Shown here one piece after another: positions 43,219 through 52,440 of a DNA stretch of 64,000 nt. A model generated the notes under the pieces. That model saw nothing but the letters and a program-made list of their open reading frames with translations. It was not told where the DNA came from and did no database searches. This DNA comes from Roseibium porphyridii (GTDB lineage Bacteria; Pseudomonadota; Alphaproteobacteria; Rhizobiales; Stappiaceae): NCBI RefSeq assembly GCF_026191725.2, contig NZ_CP120863.1, positions 724,001 to 788,000 on the forward strand, in the 5' to 3' direction. The translations under genes were made by a program, and so were the position numbers. Each line of letters begins with the position of its first letter. Positions within the stretch are counted from its first letter, which is position 1.

Positions 43219-44426
43219 CGTCAACAAGCTCGATCATGAGCGCAAGACGGACTTCGCTTCTGGGGGCCGGACTTGTTGCCATCGGTCCCATTTCAATGGC
43301 GCTATATACACCTGCCATGCCTACGCTTGTCGAAGCCTTCGGAACGACGGACGGCGCTGTCAAACTGACCTTAACCTCCTATTTTGTCGGCTTTGCGTTG
43401 GCGCAGCTCGTTTGTGGTCCGCTGTCCGACGCTTTCGGCCGCAAGCCGGTCGCAATGGCGTTTCTCCTGCTCTACCTGACGTCAAGCATATTGGCGACGT
43501 TCGCCCCTACCGTCGAATTCATGTTGGTGGCGCGGGCACTGCAAGGTGTAGGAGCTGCCGTTGGCATTGCCGTTTCCAGGGCGATTGTGCGCGATCAGTT
43601 TACCGGTGAAGCTTCGGCCAAGATCATGAATACGATTGCCATGATGCTCGCGGTTGGTCCGGCCATCTCTCCGACGATCGGAGGCTTCGTTCTTGAGCTG
43701 TCAGGTTGGCGCGAAATCTTCTGGTGCATGGTTGTCTATGGCCTTGCTCTCATGATCGCGGTTGCCTTCTTTCAGGCCGAAACCAATCCTGATCCGGGCA
43801 GACATCATCTGAAACCGCGTCGTCTGGCGTCCAACTACATGACCCTGTTGACCGACCCGCGTTTCATGTCGCCTGCGCTTCTTATCGGCTGCGGCCTCGG
43901 CAGCCTTTACACGTTTGCGACGATCTTGCCGTTCGTTCTCATTCACAAGGTCGGTCTGTCGCCTTCGGAGTTTGGCTTGACCATGGTTCTGCAATCCGGC
44001 TCCTTCATCGTCGGAACCGTTCTCACCGGCCGCTTGTTGCGATTTGTCGAAGCAAGAAAACTCGTGCCATTCGGTTTGGCTCTCTGGGTCGTTGCAGCCC
44101 TTCTGATGAGTTTCCTGACGCTGACACAGCAGCCGAGTATTGCCACGGTCATGGCTCCGGTCGGCCTGTTCACCTTTGCATTGGCGCTGGTTTTGCCAGC
44201 CAGTTTCACAGAGTCCCTTGCGCCGTTCCCGGGAATTGCCGGTGCGGCATCGTCCATGGTCGGGTTCTTGCAATGTGGTGTCGCGATTGTTGCGAGCGTC
44301 GTCATCGCCCTGCTGGGCGATCAACTGCTCGGCTTCGGTGTGGTTCTGCCGTTGGTGCCGATTGCCGGAATTGTCGGATATCTGGTTTTTAAAAGCCGGA
44401 TACCGCAAACCGCAGCCGCAGAATAG
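43215..44426 (+). CDS. MFS transporter, Bcr/CflA-type multidrug efflux
   Basis: A 403-residue protein with 12 hydrophobic helices. 'ALYTPAMPTLVEAFGTTDGAVKLTLTSYFVGFALAQLVCGPLSDAFGRKPV' shows the Bcr/CflA opening and the motif A G-x-x-x-D-x-x-G-R-K. The likely activity is proton-driven export of drugs or metabolites across the inner membrane. It is translationally coupled to the MarR regulator, which probably represses it until a ligand binds. Confidence 0.92.
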   Translation: MTSTSSIMSARRTSLLGAGLVAIGPISMALYTPAMPTLVEAFGTTDGAVKLTLTSYFVGFALAQLVCGPLSDAFGRKPVAMAFLLLYLTSSILATFAPTVEFMLVARALQGVGAAVGIAVSRAIVRDQFTGEASAKIMNTIAMMLAVGPAISPTIGGFVLELSGWREIFWCMVVYGLALMIAVAFFQAETNPDPGRHHLKPRRLASNYMTLLTDPRFMSPALLIGCGLGSLYTFATILPFVLIHKVGLSPSEFGLTMVLQSGSFIVGTVLTGRLLRFVEARKLVPFGLALWVVAALLMSFLTLTQQPSIATVMAPVGLFTFALALVLPASFTESLAPFPGIAGAASSMVGFLQCGVAIVASVVIALLGDQLLGFGVVLPLVPIAGIVGYLVFKSRIPQTAAAE

Positions 44427-44523
44427 CTCAATTCCGTCGTCTGCGGCACAGCATGTCGACAACGGCTTGACCCTTTATCGTGAAAGAGGCATCAGGTGCC
44501 TGCGAACAGGGATTACAAGTACC

Positions 44524-45339
44524 GTGAAAGCCGCCGAATATCGTCTTCCTGACTGCCGCCCGCATGTCATGGGCATCTTGAATGTCACGCCGGATTCCTT
44601 TTCCGACGGCGGACACCACAATGCGGCAAGTGCAGCACTTGTTCACGCCAGAACAATGATTGCGGAAGGCGCAGATATCCTGGATGTCGGCGGCGAGAGC
44701 ACGAGGCCAGGTTCGGAGCCTGTCTCGCTTGACGTTGAATGGTCACGACTCGACCCGGTTCTGGAAAGTGTCATCGCGCTTGGAACGCCTGTCTCTATCG
44801 ACACTTACAAGGCTGAAATCGCAAGGCGCGCGTGCAAAGCAGGGGCTGTCATCGTCAACGATGTCTGGGGGCTTCGGAAAGACCCGGAAATGGCGGACGT
44901 TGTCGCGGAAGCCGATGTGCACGTGGTGATGATGCACAATCGGGAAAGTGCCGACGCTGATCTGGATATTCTCAGCGACATTGACCGCGCATTTGAAGCT
45001 TCGATGGAATTGGCCGACCGCGCGGGGATCCCTAAGGAAAAACAGCTGCTCGACCCGGGTTTTGGATTCGGGAAGACGATCGACCAGAATTTCATCATCC
45101 TGAATCGTTTCGAAAGTTTAAAAAAGCACGGCCTTCCTCTTTTGGCCGGAGCATCGCGCAAGCGGATGGTTGGAACCGTCCTGAATGCTGAAATGGAAGA
45201 ACGGTTATACGGCTCGCTTGCCGTGCACCTTACGGCGATGACAAAAGGCGCAGTCATAGTTCGTGCACATGACGTGCGTCCACATGCCGAGTGCGTGCGT
45301 ATGCTGGAGGCAACCTGGCTGGAACGGAACCCGATCTGA
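44524..45339 (+). CDS. folP: Dihydropteroate synthase
   Basis: A 271-residue TIM-barrel enzyme that joins p-aminobenzoate to dihydropterin pyrophosphate in folate synthesis. It has both Pfam signature blocks: 'VMGILNVTPDSFSDGG' and 'GADILDVGGESTRPGS', plus 'SIDTYKAEIA', 'DPGFGFGKTIDQN' and 'AGASRKRMVG'. The frame is open back into the MFS gene. A GTG at 44524 gives a normal length; a TTG at 44464 is an alternative. It abuts folK without a gap. folB, usual between them in related genomes, is absent. Confidence 0.93.
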   Translation: MKAAEYRLPDCRPHVMGILNVTPDSFSDGGHHNAASAALVHARTMIAEGADILDVGGESTRPGSEPVSLDVEWSRLDPVLESVIALGTPVSIDTYKAEIARRACKAGAVIVNDVWGLRKDPEMADVVAEADVHVVMMHNRESADADLDILSDIDRAFEASMELADRAGIPKEKQLLDPGFGFGKTIDQNFIILNRFESLKKHGLPLLAGASRKRMVGTVLNAEMEERLYGSLAVHLTAMTKGAVIVRAHDVRPHAECVRMLEATWLERNPI

Positions 45340-45852
45340 ATGCCCATAAGTAAAAAGTCTCCTCTTGCTCCAACACGCTGTGCCTTGGGGCTTGGATCCA
45401 ATCTTGGTGATCCGCAAGCAAATCTTGAAAACGCCGTCCAGCTGCTGGACCGGACCAACGGCATCACGGTCGTGACGCGTTCGTCCGACTACCGCACGCC
45501 TCCCTGGGGCCCGGTCCCGCAGGATGACTATGTCAACATATGTCTCGTGGTGGATACGACACTGTCTCCACAAGACCTCCTGAAGCGGTGTCTGGAGACT
45601 GAAGCCGAACTCGGTCGTGTGCGCGACATCCGCTGGGGGCCGCGAAAGATCGACATTGACGTTCTGATCTATGGTCTTGAGAAAGTCGAAGAGACCGATC
45701 TGGAAATCCCGCACCCGCGCATGGGTGACAGGGCGTTCGTCTTGATCCCACTGTCCGAAATCTGGCCAGACGCCCCATTGGGTGATGGTCGTACAGCCGC
45801 CGAGGCTCTTGAGACGTGCCCGGATCAAGAGGGTGTGGTGAAGCTGGATTAG
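45340..45852 (+). CDS. folK: 2-amino-4-hydroxy-6-hydroxymethyldihydropteridine pyrophosphokinase
   Basis: A 170-residue HPPK that transfers pyrophosphate from ATP to the pterin. It has 'LGLGSNLGDPQANL', 'YRTPPWG', 'VRDIRWGPRKIDIDVLIYG' (with the metal-binding D-x-D) and 'IPHPRMGDRAFVL', all canonical. The ATG follows the folP stop directly, which means translation coupling and a shared transcript. Confidence 0.95.
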   Translation: MPISKKSPLAPTRCALGLGSNLGDPQANLENAVQLLDRTNGITVVTRSSDYRTPPWGPVPQDDYVNICLVVDTTLSPQDLLKRCLETEAELGRVRDIRWGPRKIDIDVLIYGLEKVEETDLEIPHPRMGDRAFVLIPLSEIWPDAPLGDGRTAAEALETCPDQEGVVKLD

Positions 45853-45868
45853 TTGCCAGAAATTAGCT

Positions 45869-46552
45869 TCATAACAGACGCATGAAACTGCCCATATGGA
45901 ACCTTGCATTTGCAGGTTCCTGGTGGTGCTCTTCACCTATTGGGCAAGCTCTGCGGGCAAGACAGCCGCTCCAGCAGGTAGCGTTTTCCGTACCGGCAAG
46001 ATGGTCGCGGCATTTGGGAACGTCATACCCGTTTTCGATGGAAAGCGCGCCTACGGGGCAGGCAGCGATGCAAGGTTTTCCGCTGCAGGTCTCACATGGG
46101 CCCACAACGTCAGACCTGGTCGCCAGATCGAATGTTTGCTCTGAGAGGAGCGCAGCCCGAAATCCTGTCCAGGGTCCATAGTGGTGATGGGCCAGGACGC
46201 CCATCGGACTTTGCGAAAATCCGCCACAAGCCTGCGCCCATTGCTGAAAGGGATGAAAAGGAGGACCTTCGAACGGGAACAGCGCTTCAAAATCATTCGC
46301 GCCGGCAATCGCACTCAATGTTCTTTTCGTGTAGCGGTCGAGCGGGGCGGATCTGTTGTCAGAAAATTCCGGGCTTGAGGTCAATCGCGGCCAGAGAGTT
46401 GGCCCAGTGTTGCCGACAAGAAGCAAAGACTTGGGGTGCCTGCCGCCTGTCATAACCGGAACCGGGTCGCCCGGGCCGGGCGAGAACCCGCCCAGCACGA
46501 AAAATCCAGCAGCTGCAAGACTGTCTGTCAGATCTGCCGCCGGATTTTCCAT
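45869..46552 (-). CDS. Ferredoxin-type 4Fe-4S protein with a QueG-like N-terminal half
   Basis: A 227-residue protein. The N-terminal part has 'SLLLVGNTGPTLWPRL' and 'HHHYGPWTGFRAALL', reminiscent of epoxyqueuosine reductase-like proteins without the B12-binding core. The C-terminal part binds one or two clusters: 'CETCSGKPCIAACPVGAL' (four Cys in ferredoxin spacing) followed by 'CRDHL', 'CWSGCLARRACPIG'. It is probably a soluble redox protein; its partner is unknown. It lies 11 nt downstream of argG on the same strand, likely cotranscribed. Confidence 0.8.
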   Translation of the reverse strand: MENPAADLTDSLAAAGFFVLGGFSPGPGDPVPVMTGGRHPKSLLLVGNTGPTLWPRLTSSPEFSDNRSAPLDRYTKRTLSAIAGANDFEALFPFEGPPFHPFQQWAQACGGFSQSPMGVLAHHHYGPWTGFRAALLSEQTFDLATRSDVVGPCETCSGKPCIAACPVGALSIENGYDVPKCRDHLAGTENATCWSGCLARRACPIGEEHHQEPANARFHMGSFMRLL

Positions 46553-46563
46553 ATCATTCTTCG

Positions 46564-47784
46564 TTAGCCGAGCCGGTCACGCTTGGCCAAGGTGCGCAGG
46601 CGCAAGGCGTTCAGTTTGATGAAGCCCGCAGCATCTTTCTGGTCATATGCACCCTGATCGTCTTCAAACGTCACCAGTTCTTCTGAATAAAGCGAATATG
46701 GCGAGGACCGGCCAACCAGAATGACGTTGCCCTTGTAGAGCTTCAAACTCACGGTGCCAGTGACATGCTCCTGGCTCTTGTCGATCAAAGCCTGAAGCAT
46801 TTCGCGCTCTGGCGAGAACCAGAAGCCATTGTAAATCAGTTCGGAATAGCGCGGCATCAACTCGTCCTTGAGGTGCGCTGCACCGCGGTCGAGCGTGATG
46901 GATTCCATGGCGCGGTGGGCCGTAAGCAGGATGGTGCCGCCCGGTGTCTCGTAGACGCCACGGCTTTTCATGCCGACAAACCGGTTTTCGACCATATCCA
47001 GGCGGCCAATGCCATTGTCACGGCCATAGTCATTCAACTTGGCGAAGAGCGTTGCCGGTGACATTTTTTCTCCGTTGAGAGAAACGGCATCGCCCTTTTC
47101 GAAACCGATCTCGATTTCGGTGACGACATCCGGCGCTTCGGTAGGATCGACTGTGCGCTGGTAAACATACCCGGGTGCTTCTTCCGCAGGGTCTTCCAGA
47201 ACTTTGCCTTCAGAAGATGAATGCAACATGTTGGCATCCACAGAAAAAGGCGCCTCGCCAAGCTTGTCTTTTGGCACCGGGATCTGATGCTTTTCCGCAA
47301 AGTCGAGCAGATCGGTCCGGGATTTGAACGTCCAGTCACGCCATGGGGCGATTACCTTGATGTCCGGGTTCAGTGCATAGGCTGAGAGCTCGAAGCGAAC
47401 CTGGTCATTCCCTTTGCCGGTTGCACCGTGGGCAATCGCATCAGCGCCGGTTTCTTCGGCAATTTCGATCAGGCGTTTGGAGATTAGCGGCCGGGCAATT
47501 GATGTGCCCAGCAGATAAACCCCTTCATAGACGGCGTTGGCGCGGAACATCGGAAAGACGAAGTCGCGAATGAATTCCTCTCGAAGGTCATCAATATAGA
47601 TTTCTTTGATGCCGAGCATCTCGGCTTTGCGGCGCGCCGGTTCCAGTTCCTCTCCCTGGCCGAGATCTGCTGTGAAGGTTACGACTTCGCAGTCAAATTC
47701 CGTTTGCAGCCATTTCAGGATGATGGATGTGTCGAGGCCGCCGGAATAGGCGAGCACGACTTTCTTGATGTCACCATGCGCCAT
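46564..47784 (-). CDS. argG: Argininosuccinate synthase
   Basis: A 406-residue ligase that joins citrulline and aspartate with ATP in arginine synthesis. It shows the PP-motif '[16 protein letters not shown]' near residue 10, '[20 protein letters not shown]', '[14 protein letters not shown]' and '[25 protein letters not shown]'. The open frame reaches 47889, but the ATG at 47784 fits all family members. It ends 11 nt before the ferredoxin-type gene. Confidence 0.97.
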   Translation of the reverse strand: MAHGDIKKVVLAYSGGLDTSIILKWLQTEFDCEVVTFTADLGQGEELEPARRKAEMLGIKEIYIDDLREEFIRDFVFPMFRANAVYEGVYLLGTSIARPLISKRLIEIAEETGADAIAHGATGKGNDQVRFELSAYALNPDIKVIAPWRDWTFKSRTDLLDFAEKHQIPVPKDKLGEAPFSVDANMLHSSSEGKVLEDPAEEAPGYVYQRTVDPTEAPDVVTEIEIGFEKGDAVSLNGEKMSPATLFAKLNDYGRDNGIGRLDMVENRFVGMKSRGVYETPGGTILLTAHRAMESITLDRGAAHLKDELMPRYSELIYNGFWFSPEREMLQALIDKSQEHVTGTVSLKLYKGNVILVGRSSPYSLYSEELVTFEDDQGAYDQKDAAGFIKLNALRLRTLAKRDRLG

Positions 47785-48025
47785 AGAGGAAGGGTCCAGT
47801 TCGCTTTTGGGGCGGTATGTCCGCGCCGTTGAAAATTTGCGGCAATTTAGCCGGTTCTTTACCCGGTGCAAGCCCTTAGGCGTCAGCAAGGGCAGGACAA
47901 TCTGTTGCAGGCAGGAAACAGACTGCAGGTAACACGAGTGAGGTTTGAAACTTGCAATTGACCCGAAGGCGGAAGAGGGTGTTAACAGGAAGTGAACGAA
48001 CCAAGCGGCCAGACTGGGAGGCGGT

Positions 48026-48424
48026 ATGAGTCTGATCGATTTTGAACTCGACCACTATGACTATCTGACCTTCGTAATCCTGATTCTGGTGGTCATTGCG
48101 TTTTTCTACGTGATGGTGACCCTGGGCGGATTGCCCGGAAAACTTGCGGAAAAACGCAATCATCCGCATGCAGAATCGGTAAAACTCGGCGGCTGGATCG
48201 GGCTGTTTACTGTCTTTCCCTGGATACATGCCCTGATCTGGGCCTATCACGACTCCATGACCGTCGACGTTCGCAAGCTGCCGAAAAACACAGATATGGA
48301 ACCCGAAGACGGCACTGCACGGCAGGGCGGAGAAAAGCTCGCACCTGAAGCTGATGCGGCTGAGCCGCCGACAAACAGTCCAACGGGCAAGTCTTCATCA
48401 CCAGAAGATGGTGCGCATACATGA
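48026..48424 (+). CDS. DUF3302 small membrane protein of an efflux-type operon
   Basis: A 132-residue protein with two hydrophobic helices ('[25 protein letters not shown]' and '[20 protein letters not shown]') and a charged, low-complexity tail. It fits the DUF3302 family (E. coli YibI), which is nearly always next to a membrane-fusion protein. It overlaps the HlyD-like gene by 4 nt (ATGA). It may be the missing inner-membrane partner of the system, but no transport activity is known for the family. Confidence 0.85.
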   Translation: MSLIDFELDHYDYLTFVILILVVIAFFYVMVTLGGLPGKLAEKRNHPHAESVKLGGWIGLFTVFPWIHALIWAYHDSMTVDVRKLPKNTDMEPEDGTARQGGEKLAPEADAAEPPTNSPTGKSSSPEDGAHT

Positions 48425-49572
48425 CGATCGCACTTCTGATCCTGGGTGTTTATGCGCTCTTTGCCTGGTTGGTTTTTTACAAGTTTCGATGGCTGAAATT
48501 CAATATCGCCTGGGGTGTCGTGACCTTCTGGGTTGGATTTCACGTCCTTTTCCTGCTGGTCGTGCTTCTCCGGTTTTTCACGCCGTATACGATTGACGGG
48601 CACGTGATCCGGCAGACAATCCAGATTGCGCCACGCCTGCCACACCCAACGGTTTTGGAAGAGGTCTTCATAGCTCAGAACCAGAAGGTGAAAAAAGGCG
48701 ACAAGCTTTACCAGTTCGAAAAGACGCTTTATGCGGCTCAGCTGGCCGAGGCCGTGGCAAATCTGGCTGATGCACGCCAGAATGCGCTCATTCTGGAAGA
48801 AGACATTCACATCGCACAGGATTCGCTTGAGGCTGCGCAGGCCAACGAAACTTATGCGGCACAGCAGGTGAAGCGGTATTCAGACCTTGTTCCCAAGGGT
48901 GGAGCCAAACAGGAGACACTCGACAAATGGGAGTCGCAGCTCGCAGCAGCTCAAGCACAGGTACACGAAGCGCGTGACAACCTGAAAAAGGCTCAACTTG
49001 CCGCTGAGGCAAAAATAGACGGCGTCAATGCGCAGGTTGCAGGTGCCGAGGCACAGGTCGAGCAGGCGCAATATTATGTTGATCAGACAACAATCTATGC
49101 CCCGGAAGACGGCGTCATCATTTCCCAGCAGGCACGGCCTGGTCTCGTCGTCGGCGGGTTCAGGGTTGCATCAATCGCGGCGTTCGTTGCTGACGCCGAT
49201 CCCTATTTTCTGGCGACTTTTTATCAGGAACATCTGAAATTCGTGGAACCAGGCCAGCCGGTTGAAGTGGCGCTCGACATTTATCCGGGCCAGATTTTCA
49301 CGGGTAAGGTCAAAGCGATCTGGGATGGTACCGGACAGGGCCAGATCATTCCGCGAGGCCGCGTGCCTGAGTTCATGTTCATGAGCCCGCAAGGCCGATT
49401 TGCGGTCGAGATCGATCTGGACGACGACCCCGCACTGAAACGGTATCCTGCGGGTGCACATGGTGCAGCTGCCATTTACACCGGTGGAGGCGGCGGCTGG
49501 GTCGCGGTTTTGAGACGTGTGAATATGCGACTTTATTCGTGGGTCAATTTCATTGTTCCCTTTGATGTGTGA
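48421..49572 (+). CDS. HlyD-family membrane-fusion protein
   Basis: A 383-residue periplasmic adaptor with an N-terminal membrane anchor (residues about 2-60, two hydrophobic stretches) followed by a barrel-sandwich half ('VFIAQNQKVKKGDKLYQFE'), a long coiled-coil hairpin (residues about 95-205, rich in Ala, Gln and Glu), the second half ('IYAPEDGVIISQQARPGLVVGG') and a beta-barrel domain. It resembles E. coli YibH/AaeA. It is translationally coupled to the DUF3302 gene and followed after 16 nt by an outer-membrane factor. Confidence 0.92.
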   Translation: MTIALLILGVYALFAWLVFYKFRWLKFNIAWGVVTFWVGFHVLFLLVVLLRFFTPYTIDGHVIRQTIQIAPRLPHPTVLEEVFIAQNQKVKKGDKLYQFEKTLYAAQLAEAVANLADARQNALILEEDIHIAQDSLEAAQANETYAAQQVKRYSDLVPKGGAKQETLDKWESQLAAAQAQVHEARDNLKKAQLAAEAKIDGVNAQVAGAEAQVEQAQYYVDQTTIYAPEDGVIISQQARPGLVVGGFRVASIAAFVADADPYFLATFYQEHLKFVEPGQPVEVALDIYPGQIFTGKVKAIWDGTGQGQIIPRGRVPEFMFMSPQGRFAVEIDLDDDPALKRYPAGAHGAAAIYTGGGGGWVAVLRRVNMRLYSWVNFIVPFDV

Positions 49573-49588
49573 GTGAGAGTTTCAGCGT

Positions 49589-51142
49589 ATGGGGCGGTTG
49601 CGGAAATTGGGTCGTTGGGGGGTGCTCGCAGGCGTGCTCTTCGCTGGTGGCTGCATGGTCGGACCCGATTTCGAACGTCCCGAGGCTCCTGTTCTCGACA
49701 GCTGGAGCAAAGGTGCCAATCTCACCATCGACAACCGGACCGGGTTCACCAGCCGCAGCGCCCATTCCGTGCCGTGGTGGCACGTCTTCAAGGATGAAAC
49801 GCTCAACAGCTTGATTGCGCAGGCTTACCGGCAGAATGTCGGACTGCAGGCAGCCGGTGTCAGGGTCTACCAGGCCCGCGCGCAGCTCGGTATTGCAACC
49901 GGTGAACTGTTTCCGCAAGTTCAGGAACTGAATGGCGGATCCAAAAGCATCCGTTTCAGTGCCAATGACCCGTTCATACGTGATCTGGAGCGAGTCGGGC
50001 TGGTCAATGATCACATTACGCGTGTGTCGACCGGCTTCGACGCCGCCTGGGAAATTGATGTCTGGGGCAAGATCAGGCGCGACATTCAGTCTGCCGATGC
50101 GAACCTCAAGGCCAACATCGCTTCTTATGATGATGCACTGGTGACGCTGACCGGTGATATTGCAGCCACTTACGTCACTGCGCGCGAAATACAGCAGCTG
50201 ATCACGTCGGCGCGCAAGAATGCCGCGCTTCAAAAGAAGTCTCTCGATCTCACTCGGTTGCGCCTTGAAAATGGAGCTGCAACCAAGCTGGATGTCGATG
50301 AAGCCACCGTGCTTTATAACAACACGCTCGCGTCCATTCCCGGCTATGAAGCTGAACTGTCACAGGCATACAATGCCTTGAGCCTGCTGTTAAGTGAGCC
50401 GCCAGGAGGCATGAAGTCGCGGCTCCGTTCCGGTGACCGCTATCCGAGGGTTCCAGCGGAAGTCGCGATCGGCGTTCCGGCCGATATGCTTCGCCGACGC
50501 CCTGATATCCGGCAGGCAGAATATGTGGCAGCTGCGCAATCGGCACAGATCGGGGTCGCCAAGGCGGATCTACTGCCGGCCTTTACCATCTCCGGTGCTA
50601 TCGGTGTGAGGGCAGATGATTTTTCAAACCTCTTCAACAACGGCTCGACAGCAGGTTTCATCAATCCCGGATTTTCCTGGAATTTCCTGAACTATGGACG
50701 TATCCAGAACAACGTTCGGGTCCAGGATGCCGAGTTTCAGGAAACGCTTCTGAACTACAAGAACACGGTTTTAAACGCCTATGCAGAAGTTGAAAATGCG
50801 CTCACGGCATTTTTGCGCTCAAAGCAGGAAGCGGTCTATCTCAGGCGCAGCGTCAGGGCCGCCCGTAGCTCGGTGGGGGAAGTCGAGGCGCAGTATCAGG
50901 ACGGTACAGCGTCATATAATCGGGTGGTTGATGCACAAAGAAGTCTGCTTCTGGCCGAGACGCGTCTTATCGCGGCACAGGCGAATGTGCTTACCAATCT
51001 GATCGCTGTCTACAAGGGTCTTGGTGGCGGCTGGGTGCCGGAAAATGTCAAGGGACTGATCTCGGACGAAACCCGGCAGCAGATGGCGGAAAGAACCCGC
51101 TGGGGCAAACTTCTGGAAAAGCCGGTCGGCGACGCAGGTTAG
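49589..51142 (+). CDS. Outer-membrane efflux factor (NodT/OprM type lipoprotein)
   Basis: A 517-residue TolC-like protein with a lipoprotein signal peptide (lipobox FAGG-Cys22). The family blocks 'CMVGPDFERPEAPV', 'WWHVFKDETLNSLIAQAYRQN', 'SFDAAWEIDVWGKIRRDIQSA' and 'GVPADMLRRRPDIRQAE' are present, and the C-terminal half repeats the helical hairpins of the trimeric channel. It would complete a tripartite export path with the HlyD-like adaptor encoded upstream. No inner-membrane pump gene of a known class is in the operon. Confidence 0.93.
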   Translation: MGRLRKLGRWGVLAGVLFAGGCMVGPDFERPEAPVLDSWSKGANLTIDNRTGFTSRSAHSVPWWHVFKDETLNSLIAQAYRQNVGLQAAGVRVYQARAQLGIATGELFPQVQELNGGSKSIRFSANDPFIRDLERVGLVNDHITRVSTGFDAAWEIDVWGKIRRDIQSADANLKANIASYDDALVTLTGDIAATYVTAREIQQLITSARKNAALQKKSLDLTRLRLENGAATKLDVDEATVLYNNTLASIPGYEAELSQAYNALSLLLSEPPGGMKSRLRSGDRYPRVPAEVAIGVPADMLRRRPDIRQAEYVAAAQSAQIGVAKADLLPAFTISGAIGVRADDFSNLFNNGSTAGFINPGFSWNFLNYGRIQNNVRVQDAEFQETLLNYKNTVLNAYAEVENALTAFLRSKQEAVYLRRSVRAARSSVGEVEAQYQDGTASYNRVVDAQRSLLLAETRLIAAQANVLTNLIAVYKGLGGGWVPENVKGLISDETRQQMAERTRWGKLLEKPVGDAG

Positions 51143-51195
51143 CGTAAAGGCAAGCCTGATGGATGAGGTTTGCCAGTTTTGACAGGGCAGGGCTG

Positions 51196-51795
51196 TCAGA
51201 CCGCCTTTGCTGCGTATCGTGCCAAAAACATGTCGACGCTTTCCTCAATAATCTTTTCCATCTCGGGTCGCTCAGGCACACGACTGGCATAGATATTGGG
51301 GTAAAAAGCTCTGGACTTGAGAAGGCCCAGAAACTGCTCGGCCGCAACCGATGGATCGTCAGCGGACAGCTTGCCTTCTTTGATGGCTTCCTGGATATGC
51401 TCGGCAAAAACGGATAGTTTGGTCATGCGGCTGTTCATATCCGCAGCGAGTTCGGGGTCACGGATAGTTTCGCTCATGATCATGCGGGCAAGGCTCATGA
51501 AACAGGGATTGATCATCAATTCCCCTTCAGCCCACCCCAGGCGGATCAGCGCCTCGCGGATAGGAAGTTCCGGATCATATGGCATTTCCAACGCCGAGTT
51601 AATCTGATCGGCCAGGCATTGGTTGATACCTTTGAACAGAACTTCCTTGCTTTCAAAGTGATTGTAGACAGTCCGTTTGGAGACTTGAGCACGATCTGAA
51701 ATGCGATCCATGCTCGCACCCGCGAAGCCTCTTTCCTGAAATTCCGCGATTGCCGCTTCGATGATCTGCTTCTTTTTCTGGTCAGATACCGACAT
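51196..51795 (-). CDS. TetR family regulator with AefR-like C-terminal domain
   Basis: A 199-residue regulator. The helix-turn-helix is at residues about 10-55 ('GFAGASMDRISDRAQVSKRTVYNHFESKEVLFKGI'). The C-terminal region ('RMIMSETIRDPELAADMNSRM', 'AAEQFLGLLKSRAFYPNIY') matches the TetR_C_7/AefR subgroup, which often controls efflux genes. It converges on the outer-membrane factor gene (53 nt) and is divergent from iorAB, with two inverted repeats in the shared region. Confidence 0.9.
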   Translation of the reverse strand: MSVSDQKKKQIIEAAIAEFQERGFAGASMDRISDRAQVSKRTVYNHFESKEVLFKGINQCLADQINSALEMPYDPELPIREALIRLGWAEGELMINPCFMSLARMIMSETIRDPELAADMNSRMTKLSVFAEHIQEAIKEGKLSADDPSVAAEQFLGLLKSRAFYPNIYASRVPERPEMEKIIEESVDMFLARYAAKAV

Positions 51796-51874
51796 TGTCA
51801 GCTCGTTTCGCCCCGGATTGCCTATTCATCTGTTTGTGGTGCCCCGGCCCTTTCATCCCAAAAAATGCGCCCTA

Positions 51875-51894
51875 TGTAAACTGTGGCGTTTACA
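51875..51894. promoter_or_regulatory. Operator-like inverted repeat, tetR-proximal
   Basis: TGTAAAC (51875-51881) and GTTTACA (51888-51894): perfect 7-bp arms with a 6-nt centre, in the shared promoter region of the TetR gene and iorA. TGTAAA-type half-sites with short spacing are typical of TetR targets. Confidence 0.6.
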
Positions 51895-51911
51895 GATGCG
51901 AAATCTGAGAT

Positions 51912-51927
51912 TACACTGCACGGTGTA
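51912..51927. promoter_or_regulatory. Operator-like inverted repeat, iorA-proximal
   Basis: TACAC (51912-51916) and GTGTA (51923-51927), 6-nt centre, 37 nt downstream of the start of the first repeat. It is followed by GTTTAC, a copy of the first repeat's half-site, so a second, weaker binding position is possible. Confidence 0.4.
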
Positions 51928-51975
51928 GTTTACTTCCTTTAGCCAGATAAGGCCAGCCAAAGGAGCCTCCTCCTC

Positions 51976-52437
51976 ATGTCTGTTACACTAAAAATCAACG
52001 GGGAAACGCGCACGCTTGATGCGGATCCTGAAAGCCCGCTGCTGTGGGCATTGCGCGATGAACTTGGAATGACCGGAACCAAATTCGGTTGTGGTATCGC
52101 AGCCTGCGGCGCCTGCACCGTACATTGGGACGGTGTCGCCATTAGGTCCTGCCAGACTTTGGTGGGAGACCTGGATGGTGCTGAAATCACCACCATCGAA
52201 GGTATCAACACGAAAGCTGCCGAAGCAGTGCAAACGGCCTGGAACGAACTGGATGTGCCGCAGTGCGGCTATTGTCAGTCCGGGCAGATCATGGCCGCGA
52301 CGGCTCTGCTCGCCGAAACGCCGAAGCCGACAGACGAAGACATTGACGCTGCCATGGACGGAAACGTCTGCCGCTGCGCCACTTATGCCCGTATTCGCAA
52401 GGCCATTCACCTTGCCTCTGACAAGATGGAGGGCTAA
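51976..52437 (+). CDS. iorA: Molybdenum hydroxylase [2Fe-2S] subunit (IorA type)
   Basis: A 153-residue iron-sulphur subunit of a xanthine-oxidase-family enzyme. The plant-type [2Fe-2S] cluster Cys are in '[18 protein letters not shown]', and the second cluster in '[18 protein letters not shown]' and '[16 protein letters not shown]'. It lacks a signal peptide and is presumably co-exported with the Tat-targeted large subunit encoded immediately downstream (gap 3 nt). Similar pairs are isoquinoline 1-oxidoreductase or aldehyde dehydrogenases; the substrate is unknown. Confidence 0.9.
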   Translation: MSVTLKINGETRTLDADPESPLLWALRDELGMTGTKFGCGIAACGACTVHWDGVAIRSCQTLVGDLDGAEITTIEGINTKAAEAVQTAWNELDVPQCGYCQSGQIMAATALLAETPKPTDEDIDAAMDGNVCRCATYARIRKAIHLASDKMEG

Positions 52438-52440
52438 CCG

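Noticed and set aside
44140..44523. Upstream extension of folP into the MFS gene
   Set aside because: It reads in a shifted frame of the transporter gene; dihydropteroate synthase starts at or near 44524.
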